This document shows positions 1 to 7,446 of a stretch of 64,000 bases of DNA, piece by piece (within the stretch, counting starts at the first letter, position 1; the number at the start of each line of letters is the position of its first letter). Below the pieces are notes generated by a model that worked only from the letters and a program-made list of their open reading frames with translations, had not been told where the DNA came from and searched no databases. Source of the stretch: Bacillus amyloliquefaciens DSM 7 = ATCC 23350 (GTDB lineage: Bacteria > Bacillota > Bacilli > Bacillales > Bacillaceae); the NCBI RefSeq assembly GCF_000196735.1, contig NC_014551.1, positions 3,157,001 to 3,221,000 of the forward strand, written 5' to 3'. Both the position numbers and the translations under genes were made by a program.

Positions 1-386
1 GGCGTCTCTTTGCTGTGCTTATGCGTTGAATAAGCCGTACAAGCAAAGTCATACATCATTTCCACCGATGCCCAAAGATCGCCCTTTATAAAATCAGCAT
101 CCAAAGTAACAACTTGGCGCCAGGCCACCGTGTCAGTCTTTCGGCGGCCGCCCTTTAATGAGCCGCCTACGAATCCGCCAACGTCTTTTATCTGGTCCTG
201 CTGTGACTTGGACATTTTTTTATACTCTGCATAGGTCTCATTCGTATAGTTTGGCGTTGCTAATTTTTTCAGCAGATCAGACCAAAGCATGTCCTTATTT
301 CTCCAAGCCTTATCCCATCGGTTGCGCCCTATTGCGATGGTGATAGACCCGTCATGCTGTACTCGATTTTTCAAAGCTGTTTCCAT
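1..386 (-). CDS. VapE-like phage primase-helicase, N-terminal part (cut by window edge)
   Basis: The reading frame opens at an ATG at 386 behind a strong GGAGGGGG ribosome site and runs off the left edge, so only about 128 N-terminal residues are visible. The segment TLDADFIKGDLW followed by AYSTHKHS is typical of the primase-like N-terminal domain of phage 'virulence-associated E' proteins, which also carry a C-terminal D5/VapE helicase domain; that half lies outside the window. It is downstream of a phage DNA polymerase in the same orientation, which fits a replication module. The family call rests on one half-motif and on context. Confidence 0.6.
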   Translation of the reverse strand, partial: METALKNRVQHDGSITIAIGRNRWDKAWRNKDMLWSDLLKKLATPNYTNETYAEYKKMSKSQQDQIKDVGGFVGGSLKGGRRKTDTVAWRQVVTLDADFIKGDLWASVEMMYDFACTAYSTHKHSKET

Positions 387-408
387 CACCGGACACCCCC
401 TCCTTCAT

Positions 409-582
409 TCATAAATCCCCATCATCTTCATCATCTTCATCGAAAGCCATTTCGAACGTTTTCTCGATGAAGTTAATATGCTTTTCAATCTGATCATTTG
501 TCATCTTTTCAAAGTCCGGTCCGTGTCCAGGAACATGAAAAGACCGTGCTTTTATGATCAGATCCCGCCTTTTCTTGTTCAC
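409..582 (-). CDS. small acidic phage protein
   Basis: A 57-residue protein that I do not recognise. I place the start at a GTG at 582 because GGAGG lies 7 bases upstream; the longer frame back to 642 has no ribosome site. The N-terminus is basic (VNKKRRDLIIKARSF), the middle is a likely amphipathic helix, and the C-terminus is strongly acidic (DEDDEDDGDL). It lies between the polymerase and the VapE-like gene, in the same direction, so it is probably a co-transcribed early phage gene. Function unknown. Confidence 0.6.
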   Translation of the reverse strand: MNKKRRDLIIKARSFHVPGHGPDFEKMTNDQIEKHINFIEKTFEMAFDEDDEDDGDL

Positions 583-697
583 TTCCCGTCCTCCTCCATC
601 CACTTCATATATTCCGACTCCCTTTTTCTTGCAGATAAGCAAAGCCCAATCACTGCTATTAGACTCCTTATAAGTTTCATAATCTCCGCCCTTACTA

Positions 698-2644
698 TTA
701 ATCTTTTTTATAGTAATCCGTGATAAAGCCGTCCGCAGTCAAAGGCAGGCCCTTTGCCCAGGGGATAGGCTCCCCCATAATGGATTCCACTTTATCAAGC
801 TCATTTTTTCCGCGCGGAACGTCCAGGACAGTTTCGTCATGAACGTGCATGACCGTTTTATAACCGGCATCGTCCAAACGTATAAGGGTGACAGCCAGGC
901 AATCCCGGGCAACTGCCTGAACGATGTTCTCGACAAGTTTGCCTCCGTAAGTGTTCAGGCGGCCCCATTTACCGGACTCAAGCTTCCCTTCATATGTGAG
1001 GGCTTCTTTCCCAAAACGATCGTCTATTTCAAGTTTTGGCTTCGCATAGGCCAGGCGCCTACCGGACGGCAGTTGTACAAACAGGATGCCTGACTCGCAT
1101 AAAAATGTTAGACCGTGCTGAATCTTAACCGGCTTTCTCTCTTTGACAGCCTTGACCGCGGCGGCTTCGACGTCATACCAAAACTGCACTATTTTCTTAT
1201 TTGCCGTCCGCCATGCTTTCACAAGCCCCGGCAGTTCATCTTCATCCAGACCCATGGTTAAGGCGCCCATTTGTATAAGCGCGCCCTTTCCGCCCTGGTA
1301 CCCTAGCGCCAATTCTGCCACTTTACCTTTTTGCCTTAACGGACTGCCCTTTGTGATTGACTCAACCGGCACTTTGAACATTTGCGCTGCCGAGGCTTCG
1401 TAAATCTTCCCGTGAGTGTTGAATACATCCAGGCGCCATCCTTCCCCGGCAAGCCAGGCAATGACACGGGCTTCAATGGCGGAGAAGTCAGACACATAAA
1501 ACTCATTACCTTCTGACGGGATGAAAGCTGTTCTGACTAGCTGAGAAAGCACAAAAGGCACCTGCCCATAAAGCAGCTCTATTGCTTCATAGTGACCACC
1601 CTTCAAAAGCGTCCTTGCTGTATCCAGGTCCGCGATTTTGTTTTGAGGTAAGTTCTGTACCTGGACCAAGCGCCCGGCCCATCTGCCGGTCCGGCTGGCC
1701 CCGTAGAATTGCAGCAACCCACGAACACGACTATCCGGACAAAGGGCTTTTTCCATCGCCAGGTATTTTTTAACTGAGGTTTTCGCCATCTCCTGCCGCA
1801 GCCGCAAGACTCTGTGTACGCTCGCATCGTCTGTCTTTTCTATTAACTCCTCGATTTTGTCTTTTGCAAGACTCGAAACAGATAGCCCCTTATCTTCAAG
1901 CCATTTTTTTAATTGGGCTGTACTGTTGGGGTTGGGCAGTCCGGTCAGCTCCTTCGCCTCTACCATTAAGCCCGCCTGGTATTGTTCATCGCAGGCTATT
2001 GCGTGCTTTACTAAATCGGCATCTATCCGGACGCCCCTGTCATTTATGTCCTGATCTAACGCCCATAACTCTTGTTCAGCTTTCAATGGCTCAAACTTAG
2101 AAATGCGGTTTTTAATAGAGCGTTCTACTTCAACGTCCTGGCCGCAGTAGGTTTTGAATTTCTCCCATTTGTCTGGTGCGTGTTCAGGGAGATTCCTGAC
2201 CCTCTGTCCGTTTGCTTTGGTTGGCTTACAGGGCACCGAAAAATAACGAATGAGGGCTTTCCCTTCCTTGTCCTTCTGTTCCGATAGTTTTAGCGCCTTT
2301 GCCACACCGTCAAGATTTCCGGGAAGCCCTAAGGTGGTAGCATGGACCGCCGTACACCTCCATTGCGTCGGCGGTAGCATAGTATTAAAATGCTTCGCAA
2401 TACAAGTTCTTTCAAAGTTGGCGTTATATGCTGTTTTGATGACCTTTGAGCTTGTCAAAGCCACTAGAACTTCATGAGGTAACGCCTCCCCTTGGGCCAA
2501 GTCAATAACTTTTATTGGCTCTTCATCAAAAGCATAAGCAAACAGAAGGATTTCAAAATCCGAGGCTTCTGTGTATGCATAAACTCCACACTTTAAGAGG
2601 TCAACACTCGAAAATGTTTCTATATCAATTGACAATGTTTTCAA
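698..2644 (-). CDS. phage DNA polymerase, family A
   Basis: A replicative DNA polymerase of the Pol I family encoded by the prophage. The N-terminus carries a DEDD 3'-5' exonuclease motif (SIDIETF, Asp7 and Glu9). The polymerase domain shows motif A (VSDFSAIEARV, about residue 385), motif B (RQKGKVAELALGYQGG, about 440) and motif C with the catalytic Asp (HVHDETVLDV, about 603). At 648 residues it lacks the 5' nuclease domain of cellular PolA, as usual for phage versions. Its ATG overlaps the stop of the upstream gene by four bases (ATGA), so translation is probably coupled. It neighbours SSB-like, nuclease and primase-helicase genes. Confidence 0.93.
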   Translation of the reverse strand: MKTLSIDIETFSSVDLLKCGVYAYTEASDFEILLFAYAFDEEPIKVIDLAQGEALPHEVLVALTSSKVIKTAYNANFERTCIAKHFNTMLPPTQWRCTAVHATTLGLPGNLDGVAKALKLSEQKDKEGKALIRYFSVPCKPTKANGQRVRNLPEHAPDKWEKFKTYCGQDVEVERSIKNRISKFEPLKAEQELWALDQDINDRGVRIDADLVKHAIACDEQYQAGLMVEAKELTGLPNPNSTAQLKKWLEDKGLSVSSLAKDKIEELIEKTDDASVHRVLRLRQEMAKTSVKKYLAMEKALCPDSRVRGLLQFYGASRTGRWAGRLVQVQNLPQNKIADLDTARTLLKGGHYEAIELLYGQVPFVLSQLVRTAFIPSEGNEFYVSDFSAIEARVIAWLAGEGWRLDVFNTHGKIYEASAAQMFKVPVESITKGSPLRQKGKVAELALGYQGGKGALIQMGALTMGLDEDELPGLVKAWRTANKKIVQFWYDVEAAAVKAVKERKPVKIQHGLTFLCESGILFVQLPSGRRLAYAKPKLEIDDRFGKEALTYEGKLESGKWGRLNTYGGKLVENIVQAVARDCLAVTLIRLDDAGYKTVMHVHDETVLDVPRGKNELDKVESIMGEPIPWAKGLPLTADGFITDYYKKD

Positions 2645-3189
2645 TTAGTAGCCCGCCTTTTCTGAAAAAATAATGTGTGTACATCGCCGTGCTTATCCAG
2701 AAAGGCCTGCCGCCCAATGCGCCCAATTTCGGCGCGTGTTTTGAGAGGGGTTACCGCAGCTTCATAAGGGTCCCAGCCAGCGCTGACTCTGAAAGCATAA
2801 GTTTTATATTTGATGCCGTTTGATTCGGCCAAAGCGATTAGCTCAGGCGAATGCCTGCGATATTTGCCGTAAGGCGATTTCTGCCGGGCTCTTCTCATAC
2901 ACTCGTCTCTATCAAAGATCGGGGTTGTCGCTGCTCGTTCTTCGTCCCAGCCTCCTGAAGTGACACGCCAGTAAAACGTGGCTTTTGATATGCCATTTTT
3001 TTCAGCAACCTCAACCCATTTTGATCTGTCCGTCCTTGGGCGCCGTTTCTTTGGCGGGGTTGCTAGGGCTCTTTCTTTATCCCAACCTGCACCCCGGATT
3101 CTTTTCCCGAGAAGACTCCTACTAATACCGTTTTTTGCTGCCCTTTCATATTCCTCAGGCGTGATATACCAATCTGATGGATTAAACAT
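2641..3189 (-). CDS. phage protein with three helix-turn-helix-like repeats
   Basis: A 182-residue basic protein built from three tandem units of roughly 45-50 residues. Each has the pattern A-x-x-NGI-(S/K)-x-x-x-(L/F)-x-x-R-(I/V)-x-x-GWD-x-x-x-A-x-TP; the copies are near residues 17-45, 61-89 and 121-147. The NGIS...R core looks like the recognition part of a helix-turn-helix, and similar GW...A...TP units accompany phage DNA-binding proteins, so I infer DNA binding. It lies directly upstream of, and overlaps by four bases, the DNA polymerase gene. The start is supported by AAGGAG nine bases upstream. No catalytic motif is visible. Confidence 0.7.
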   Translation of the reverse strand: MFNPSDWYITPEEYERAAKNGISRSLLGKRIRGAGWDKERALATPPKKRRPRTDRSKWVEVAEKNGISKATFYWRVTSGGWDEERAATTPIFDRDECMRRARQKSPYGKYRRHSPELIALAESNGIKYKTYAFRVSAGWDPYEAAVTPLKTRAEIGRIGRQAFLDKHGDVHTLFFQKRRATN

Positions 3190-3247
3190 ATGTCCAGACT
3201 CCTTCCCTATTAAAAAGGGGGAAACTCTCGTCTCCCCTCTTTGTTTT

Positions 3248-3817
3248 TTAGCCTAAGAAATCGTCGCCATCGTTTTCGAAATCATCCAGGGCGTCGAAAT
3301 CGTCTTCAGCCCGTGAACGGCCGCCGAGGTAATCCCCGTCCTCAAGTTTTTGAATGTTATTCAGGCCGCACGCAATACCTTTATTTCCGGCTGTGTTAAA
3401 TGCGTAGAAATTGATTGACACCCGCCCATAGCAACCGCTGTAAAGCTCTTCTGAGTCAATAATGTGATTCAAGTTTCTGTCTACAATGCCGGGCTTAGTT
3501 TTGCTTGAGGCGTTCAAGAAATAGCATCCGGCGTATTCCTCTTGGTCCGGTCTTTCTTCGTCCCCATCGCGTAAAGGTGTTTTGAGGTTGGCCGGAATCT
3601 TTCCGCCCCATTTGCTTTTTCCAGCTTCTTTTGCAGCTTCAACCGCCGCCTTGATTTTACGCAGTGTATCTTTATCAGTTTTTGGGATAAGGATTGCGGT
3701 GCTGTACTTTGGTTCCTGTCCTTCCTCGATCGCGTGCGGTTGGAAGGCATGAAGATATGAGAAACGTACCTTTCCTGTTACTACCTTTGTGTTTGTGTTA
3801 GTGTTGTTAACTGCCAT
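3248..3817 (-). CDS. DUF2815 family SSB-like phage protein
   Basis: A 189-residue protein with the DUF2815 layout: a VTGKVRFSYLHAF start, an YSTAILIPKTDK strand-turn, and an acidic low-complexity tail ending in DDFLG, which resembles the acidic tip of bacterial single-stranded-DNA-binding proteins. In many Gram-positive prophages DUF2815 sits between a DUF2800 nuclease gene and a family A polymerase gene, as here, and is thought to coat single-stranded DNA; that role is inferred. AAGGAGA gives a clear ribosome site. The gene is the third of a co-oriented replication cluster. Confidence 0.8.
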   Translation of the reverse strand: MAVNNTNTNTKVVTGKVRFSYLHAFQPHAIEEGQEPKYSTAILIPKTDKDTLRKIKAAVEAAKEAGKSKWGGKIPANLKTPLRDGDEERPDQEEYAGCYFLNASSKTKPGIVDRNLNHIIDSEELYSGCYGRVSINFYAFNTAGNKGIACGLNNIQKLEDGDYLGGRSRAEDDFDALDDFENDGDDFLG

Positions 3818-3872
3818 TTTGCATGTCTCCTTTTAATTTGAATTTTTATTTAAGCCAGCTAATGCCGACAAG

Positions 3873-4202
3873 TTAAATGGATTCAGGTAAGCTATAAGTA
3901 AAATTGAATTCATCTTTTGGCTTTTGGAGCTGATTAATGATTGAAGTCCAAATTGTACTCTTTCTGATAACATGTTGGAAAAAATCGTCACCGTTTTGAA
4001 AACTCTCAATTAGCTTAGTATCTCTGCAATTGAGCCAGTACCAATCACGTTTTTTATACAGAAAGTTAAGGATATTTCTTAGGTAATCATCCTCCATTTC
4101 AGTTAAGGGCTTGATTTCACCGTCAGCGTTCATCCAAAAATCAGAATTCAAAGTAGCTTCTGTTTTGCGAAGTTTGGTATTTTCGTATTGATATTTTTCC
4201 AA
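3873..4202 (-). CDS. phage protein of unknown function
   Basis: I do not recognise this protein of about 109 residues. It is rich in Trp/Tyr (SDFWMNADGEIK, KKRDWYWLNCRD) and looks soluble. Two starts are possible. An ATG at 4217 overlaps the previous stop as TAATG but has no ribosome site. A TTG at 4202 lies eight bases after a perfect GGAGG, and I prefer it. The gene is inserted between the DUF2800 and DUF2815 genes and is more A+T-rich than its neighbours, so it may be a late insertion into the module. Confidence 0.6.
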   Translation of the reverse strand: MEKYQYENTKLRKTEATLNSDFWMNADGEIKPLTEMEDDYLRNILNFLYKKRDWYWLNCRDTKLIESFQNGDDFFQHVIRKSTIWTSIINQLQKPKDEFNFTYSLPESI

Positions 4203-4216
4203 AGTAAAAACCTCCA

Positions 4217-5395
4217 TTATTCGAAGTCAGCGATTGCCGATTCAGTAGAATTTAACTCCGGCCGTTTGTCCGATTCAGGGACAAGAGTCGGTTTTCCAAC
4301 TGGCTTTATAACCAGGTCTTTCAGTAGCTCATTAAATGCTTTTTTCCCTATGCTTTTTTCCAGGGCTGAGACTCCTAGAACCTCCGGTTTTGACAAGACT
4401 TGCTCCGGCTCATAACCTTCAGCCAGAAGAGTATTTTTCACTGCGTCTACATCCGCATATTTGCGGTTGCTTCTTCCCTCAACCAGTTTCCAGCCAGGTA
4501 TCTTTTCCCCGTGGTGTTCAGCCTGCGCCAAGGTGTACTCTTGAATATCTTTGACCCAGCGTTTCAGCTCTTCTGCTTCATAGAGGATTTTCCCAAGGTC
4601 CTCCTTAGACAGAAGTTCAGGCTTCTGGAAATCGAATCGAGCCAGCTCCAAGTTTTTTTTCGCCCTTGCAGAGCAGTTTGCTTTTGCTCTGCAGAATCGG
4701 CAGTGATCGCCTGCTTCAAATTCGCCCTCTCCCTGCCAAGCCATTTCCGCCCTTGGCTTGACAAAATCATTTGCCCATGACAAAAGCTCTGATACTGACA
4801 GCTCATATGTAGACACGCTATCCAGGCGGGGCTGCACGATCGTCATACGAACGCATTCGATGTCATAAAGGGCCCCAAATTGATTCAATGCCCCTAATGC
4901 ATAAAGCATCATCTGAGTGTTTTTTTCAGCATCGACGGGAACGCCTTTCCCGTATTTCAGGTCTATCACTTCCATCACTTCATCAGCGATGATCAGCGCA
5001 TCGCCAGTGCCAAACCCTTCCGGGACCCATTCACTGAAATCTAAACGTTGTTCAAGTAAGATCATCGCATCGCCCTTTTCAGCTTCAAGCGCGTTGAATT
5101 TCTCAATAACCAGATCTGAGTAAGTGGACACATATTCAATCATTGAATCTGAATACAGCTCATGCTTTTTCAATTTGTTCAGGCGCCGCGTTCGTGCAGC
5201 TTTACTGATCGCACCCGTATGGTATTGAAGCAGCACCTCTGACACTTCGTGTGCCAAGGTCCCTTCTTCTGCAAACTCGCTTGTCGTTTCTTCAAACTGA
5301 TCTTCTAAACGGGCGCTTGGCGTGCAGGTTAACCAGCGTTTTGAGCCTGACGCCGATAACTTGGCGTGCGCTCTTTCCGCGTGCCCTTGGGTCAT
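4217..5395 (-). CDS. DUF2800 family PD-(D/E)XK nuclease (Cas4/RecB-like)
   Basis: A 392-residue phage nuclease of the DUF2800 family. The N-terminal half has a conserved His (GTLAHEVSEVLL, about residue 49) and the nuclease core GTGDALIIAD...EVIDLKYGKG, in which the Asp and the D-x-K are the catalytic PD-(D/E)XK residues (about 130-150). Further on, CRFCRAKANC (about 232-241) together with an outlying Cys could hold an iron-sulfur cluster as in Cas4 and AddB. The expected role is end processing during phage recombination or replication, next to the SSB-like DUF2815 gene. It overlaps the upstream gene by ATGA. Confidence 0.85.
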   Translation of the reverse strand: MTQGHAERAHAKLSASGSKRWLTCTPSARLEDQFEETTSEFAEEGTLAHEVSEVLLQYHTGAISKAARTRRLNKLKKHELYSDSMIEYVSTYSDLVIEKFNALEAEKGDAMILLEQRLDFSEWVPEGFGTGDALIIADEVMEVIDLKYGKGVPVDAEKNTQMMLYALGALNQFGALYDIECVRMTIVQPRLDSVSTYELSVSELLSWANDFVKPRAEMAWQGEGEFEAGDHCRFCRAKANCSARAKKNLELARFDFQKPELLSKEDLGKILYEAEELKRWVKDIQEYTLAQAEHHGEKIPGWKLVEGRSNRKYADVDAVKNTLLAEGYEPEQVLSKPEVLGVSALEKSIGKKAFNELLKDLVIKPVGKPTLVPESDKRPELNSTESAIADFE

Positions 5396-5787
5396 AGCTG
5401 TTCCGCCTTTTCAAGTAGCTCCGCGTAATGCTCTTTTGGAATCTCTGTCAGCTTTTTAGCGCCGTAGTTTGCGAATAGCTTTTTAATCTCAGCTTGTTTG
5501 CCTTCCTGTGACTTTTCAGCAAGCTTCTGGCGGACTACTGTAATATCAATAGCTTGCGTTTCTTCTTTGTCAGCTTTTGGAGCTGGTTCAGATTCAGGCT
5601 CAGGTTTCGCAGCCTCTTTTTCAGGCGCCTTTTGTACGGCATCTGCTTTTTGGTCCGCGCCCTTCTGTTTTTCCGGTTTACTATCAGCAACCTTGTTCAC
5701 GGGTAGAGGCTTGGCGGTCAATGCATCGGCCAGGGCTTGGAGCGATTTAGCAAGTTCCGGCGCTTCAATTTTCAATGTGATATTCAT
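5392..5787 (-). CDS. phage protein with charged low-complexity middle
   Basis: Unrecognised 131-residue protein. The N-terminus (MNITLKIEAPELAKSLQALADAL) looks like a folded strand-helix unit. Residues about 35-85 are a Lys/Glu/Ala/Pro-rich linker, and the C-terminal 45 residues (LAEKSQEGKQAEIKKLFANYGAKKLTEIP) form a second helical unit resembling the C-terminal part of phage recombination-associated proteins. It is translationally coupled to the DUF2800 nuclease gene, so a partner or loader function for that nuclease is possible, but this is inference from position. Confidence 0.65.
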   Translation of the reverse strand: MNITLKIEAPELAKSLQALADALTAKPLPVNKVADSKPEKQKGADQKADAVQKAPEKEAAKPEPESEPAPKADKEETQAIDITVVRQKLAEKSQEGKQAEIKKLFANYGAKKLTEIPKEHYAELLEKAEQL

Positions 5788-5799
5788 AAGTAAATCCCC

Positions 5800-6201
5800 C
5801 TATTGTTTATTGCGGAAATCCGCAATTTCTTTCTTTTTGGCTTTACGAGTTTTCAGCTTGTAATCTTCTTCCTCGTATTGGCAACCTTCTACTTGAGCCG
5901 CTGTAATTTTGCCCTGTTCAACAAGTTCAGCGATTTTGATCGGGTTTAGAACAGCAGCAGACAGTCCCACCAAACTGGCAAGCTTAGCCTTGTCAAATTT
6001 GACTGACACCTTTTTGACTGCTTCGATCATCGTCGCTTTGTCTTCCCGGTAGACCAGCACAGGCCCATTCTGTCTAAGGTAGGCGACCAAGCGAGCTGTT
6101 TTGGCGCTAATGTGTGAAGCTAAGGCCGAACGGTCTTTCTTTGCTTGGTTAAGTTCTTGAAAAAACGCGTTTACTTGTGAAACAGAGTTAATCTTTTCCA
6201 T
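5800..6201 (-). CDS. phage protein of unknown function
   Basis: Unrecognised 133-residue Lys-rich protein, start supported by GGAGG nine bases upstream of the ATG at 6201. It is largely helical, with a hydrophobic middle (LASLVGLSAAVLNPIKIAELVEQGKI) and a basic tail (KLKTRKAKKKEIADF). It is the first gene after a likely minus-strand promoter (TTGAAA on the minus strand at 6261-6266) and heads the block leading into the nuclease/SSB/polymerase genes. No catalytic motif is visible. Confidence 0.6.
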   Translation of the reverse strand: MEKINSVSQVNAFFQELNQAKKDRSALASHISAKTARLVAYLRQNGPVLVYREDKATMIEAVKKVSVKFDKAKLASLVGLSAAVLNPIKIAELVEQGKITAAQVEGCQYEEEDYKLKTRKAKKKEIADFRNKQ

Positions 6202-6238
6202 CGTTGAAACCTCCGTTTATTATTTTTAGTCCGCATGG

Positions 6239-6296
6239 TATAATGGCGGCGTTATTTGTTTTTCAATGAGTCGCCTCTGCCAAGGCGGCTTTTTTA
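6239..6296 (+). terminator. orphan plus-strand TATAAT and intrinsic terminator
   Basis: A GC-rich hairpin (AGTCGCCTC / AAGGCGGCT, one mismatch) followed by TTTTTT forms a plus-strand intrinsic terminator at 6269-6296. A TATAAT lies at 6239-6244 with only a weak -35 (TTTATT, 17-bp spacing). No plus-strand gene ends here, so a transcript of about 45 nt is the only obvious substrate. Read on the minus strand, the hairpin has no T-run. Confidence 0.45.
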
Positions 6297-6395
6297 TTTG
6301 TCATCATCCTGCTCGTCCTCGTCTTCATACTTCAAATATTCCAAAGGATAGCCGTAACGATTGACTTCAGAGATCATCGGATGCTCGATATTCAT
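6294..6395 (-). CDS. 33-residue phage protein
   Basis: A very short frame, MNIEHPMISEVNRYGYPLEY... with an acidic tail (EDEDEQDDDK). The pattern M-x-x-x-HPxIxEx-x-R-x-GYP recurs in tiny proteins of Bacillus phages, which supports it as real although its function is unknown. Its ATG overlaps the stop of the upstream gene (ATGA), so it is probably translated by coupling; the only ribosome site of its own is a weak GAGGCG. Confidence 0.55.
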   Translation of the reverse strand: MNIEHPMISEVNRYGYPLEYLKYEDEDEQDDDK

Positions 6396-6661
6396 TGATA
6401 CGATCGCCTCACAGTCGAAGCGCCTATCCCCTTACGCTTGAGCCCAGATACTATTTCATGAATCTTAACCATCTGTTCCGGGTGCTCCATTCGTTTAAGG
6501 TCCTTGCAATTTGAAATGATTGATGCCGCGATTTCAACACACCCATCAAAGTCCTGGTCCTCAATGGCGGCGGGAAGTAATTCGGAAATAAGGTTTTGAG
6601 TTGACCTGAGTAACCTTTCCGCATTTTCGCGATCAGATTTAAGAAAATGATTTAAGTTCAT
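6392..6661 (-). CDS. small helical phage protein
   Basis: Unrecognised 89-residue helical protein with mixed charge (FLKSDRENAERLLRSTQNLISELL...). It is linked by ATGA overlaps to both the gene before it and the tiny gene after it, so it belongs to one polycistron of early genes running leftwards from the Cro-like gene. No motif is visible. Confidence 0.6.
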   Translation of the reverse strand: MNLNHFLKSDRENAERLLRSTQNLISELLPAAIEDQDFDGCVEIAASIISNCKDLKRMEHPEQMVKIHEIVSGLKRKGIGASTVRRSYQ

Positions 6662-6804
6662 GATTGGGCTCCTTTCGATTTTGTAGATGCCTGATGGATT
6701 TTTCTAAAACGATCCTCTTCACTTAGTGTGAGCCATTCGCGCGGCTTGATCTTCAATTCCTCACCTTCCTTCTGCTCTAATTTCTTGGCTGCTCTGAGAG
6801 CCAT
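6658..6804 (-). CDS. short basic phage protein
   Basis: A 48-residue basic peptide (MALRAAKKLEQKEGEELKIKPREW...). I place the start at the ATG at 6804 because GGGGAG lies eleven bases upstream; the in-frame ATG at 6846 has no ribosome site. Even so it overlaps the end of the DUF771 gene by 28 bases. It ends with an ATGA overlap into the next gene. Function unknown. Confidence 0.5.
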   Translation of the reverse strand: MALRAAKKLEQKEGEELKIKPREWLTLSEEDRFRKIHQASTKSKGAQS

Positions 6805-7046
6805 TTCAGTAAGAACTCCCCGCACTCTTTTGCGGGAAAAAGCCATTTCTTACCGACGCGATATTTTGGGAACCTCTCGTCATAAAAGAAGGTATCTTTT
6901 ATAAAGTTCAAACTCATATTTGTTTGCCTGCAGAGCTCCTTCATGTCCCAAAAAGTGTGCCGGCTCTCAATTATGTCTAATCGCTTTTTCAATTCTTCAG
7001 TAAAGCGTTGTTCCAGTAGGGACTCGTCAACTTGAACCGACAACAC
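6777..7046 (-). CDS. DUF771 family phage protein
   Basis: An 89-residue protein with the DUF771 signature: HTFWDMKELCRQT in the middle, then LNFIKDTFFYDERFPKYRVGKKWLFPAKECGEFLLKWL. The central helix pair followed by a short beta turn looks like an excisionase-type winged helix-turn-helix. Such genes commonly follow cro in Bacillus prophages and are probably DNA-binding early regulators. It starts at GTG 7046, with GGAGG nine bases upstream inside the end of the Cro-like gene; the two are separated by a single base. Confidence 0.75.
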   Translation of the reverse strand: MLSVQVDESLLEQRFTEELKKRLDIIESRHTFWDMKELCRQTNMSLNFIKDTFFYDERFPKYRVGKKWLFPAKECGEFLLKWLSEQPRN

Positions 7047-7047
7047 T

Positions 7048-7233
7048 TTATGAAACCTCCTTCATGTCCAGGATTTTGATGATCTTCTCTCTGACTTTCT
7101 TGCCCTTCCTCTTACCAAGCAATATGTCAGAAAGGTATGCATTTGAGATACCCAGCATTTTGGCCAAATCCTTTTGCTGCATGTCGTTTAAAATCAGCCA
7201 AGTTTTAACCTGCTTTCCAAAGCTCAGCTCCAT
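7048..7233 (-). CDS. Cro-like XRE-family repressor
   Basis: A 61-residue XRE helix-turn-helix protein (MELSFGKQVKTWLI...QKDLAKMLGISNAYLSDILLGKRKG), almost nothing but the DNA-binding domain. The recognition helix is NAYLSDIL, about residues 32-39. The ATG at 7233 sits behind AAGGAGGTG; an in-frame ATG at 7251 would place that ribosome site inside the coding region. It is divergent from the larger repressor at 7502 and is the first gene of the leftward early operon, so it is the likely Cro/antirepressor-side regulator. Confidence 0.85.
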   Translation of the reverse strand: MELSFGKQVKTWLILNDMQQKDLAKMLGISNAYLSDILLGKRKGKKVREKIIKILDMKEVS

Positions 7234-7257
7234 AGAAAGCACCTCCTTCATGTTTTT

Positions 7258-7401
7258 TAGCTAATTATTTAGCTTTCTATTGACACTCTCTATCTTATTA
7301 GCTAAAATAAAGGCATAGCTAATAAGACTATACAAATAGCCTGAAATACGTTGGGGGACGTGGTACAGGGCTTTTAATTTGTCATGCCTCAAAGCTAAAT
7401 A
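7258..7401. promoter_or_regulatory. TTAGCTAA-type operators of the phage switch
   Basis: The motif TTAGCTAA and near copies recur at 7258-7265, 7268-7275 (TTAGCTTT), 7298-7305, 7316-7323 (TAGCTAAT) and 7393-7401 (AGCTAAATA). The copy at 7298 overlaps the -10 region of the plus-strand promoter at 7280-7308. Repeated short palindromes beside a cro-like gene are what a Cro-type operator array looks like; which of the two repressors binds them is not visible. Confidence 0.55.
7280..7308 (+). promoter_or_regulatory. rightward promoter of the phage switch
   Basis: A perfect TTGACA (7280-7285) is separated by 17 bp from TAAAAT (7303-7308) on the plus strand, pointing at the repressor gene at 7502, with a leader of about 190 nt. 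I see no better plus-strand promoter nearer to the repressor. Confidence 0.55.
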
Positions 7402-7417
7402 AGTAGCTTATGAACAC

Positions 7418-7446
7418 AGTTTACTATCATATTAGATAGATGTCAA
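7418..7446 (-). promoter_or_regulatory. leftward (lytic) promoter with embedded repressor operator
   Basis: On the minus strand TTGACA (7446-7441) and TAAACT (7423-7418) are 17 bp apart and point to the Cro-like gene. The spacer is filled almost exactly by the near-palindrome CTATCATATTAGATAG (7424-7439). A related inverted repeat, TATC...GATA, lies at 7453-7470. This second motif class differs from the TTAGCTAA repeats and is the natural candidate for the repressor operator. Confidence 0.6.

Noticed and set aside
6268..6296. The hairpin at 6268-6296 as a terminator for the leftward phage genes
   Set aside because: On the minus strand it is followed by CATTGAAAAAC rather than a T-run; only the plus strand has the T-run.
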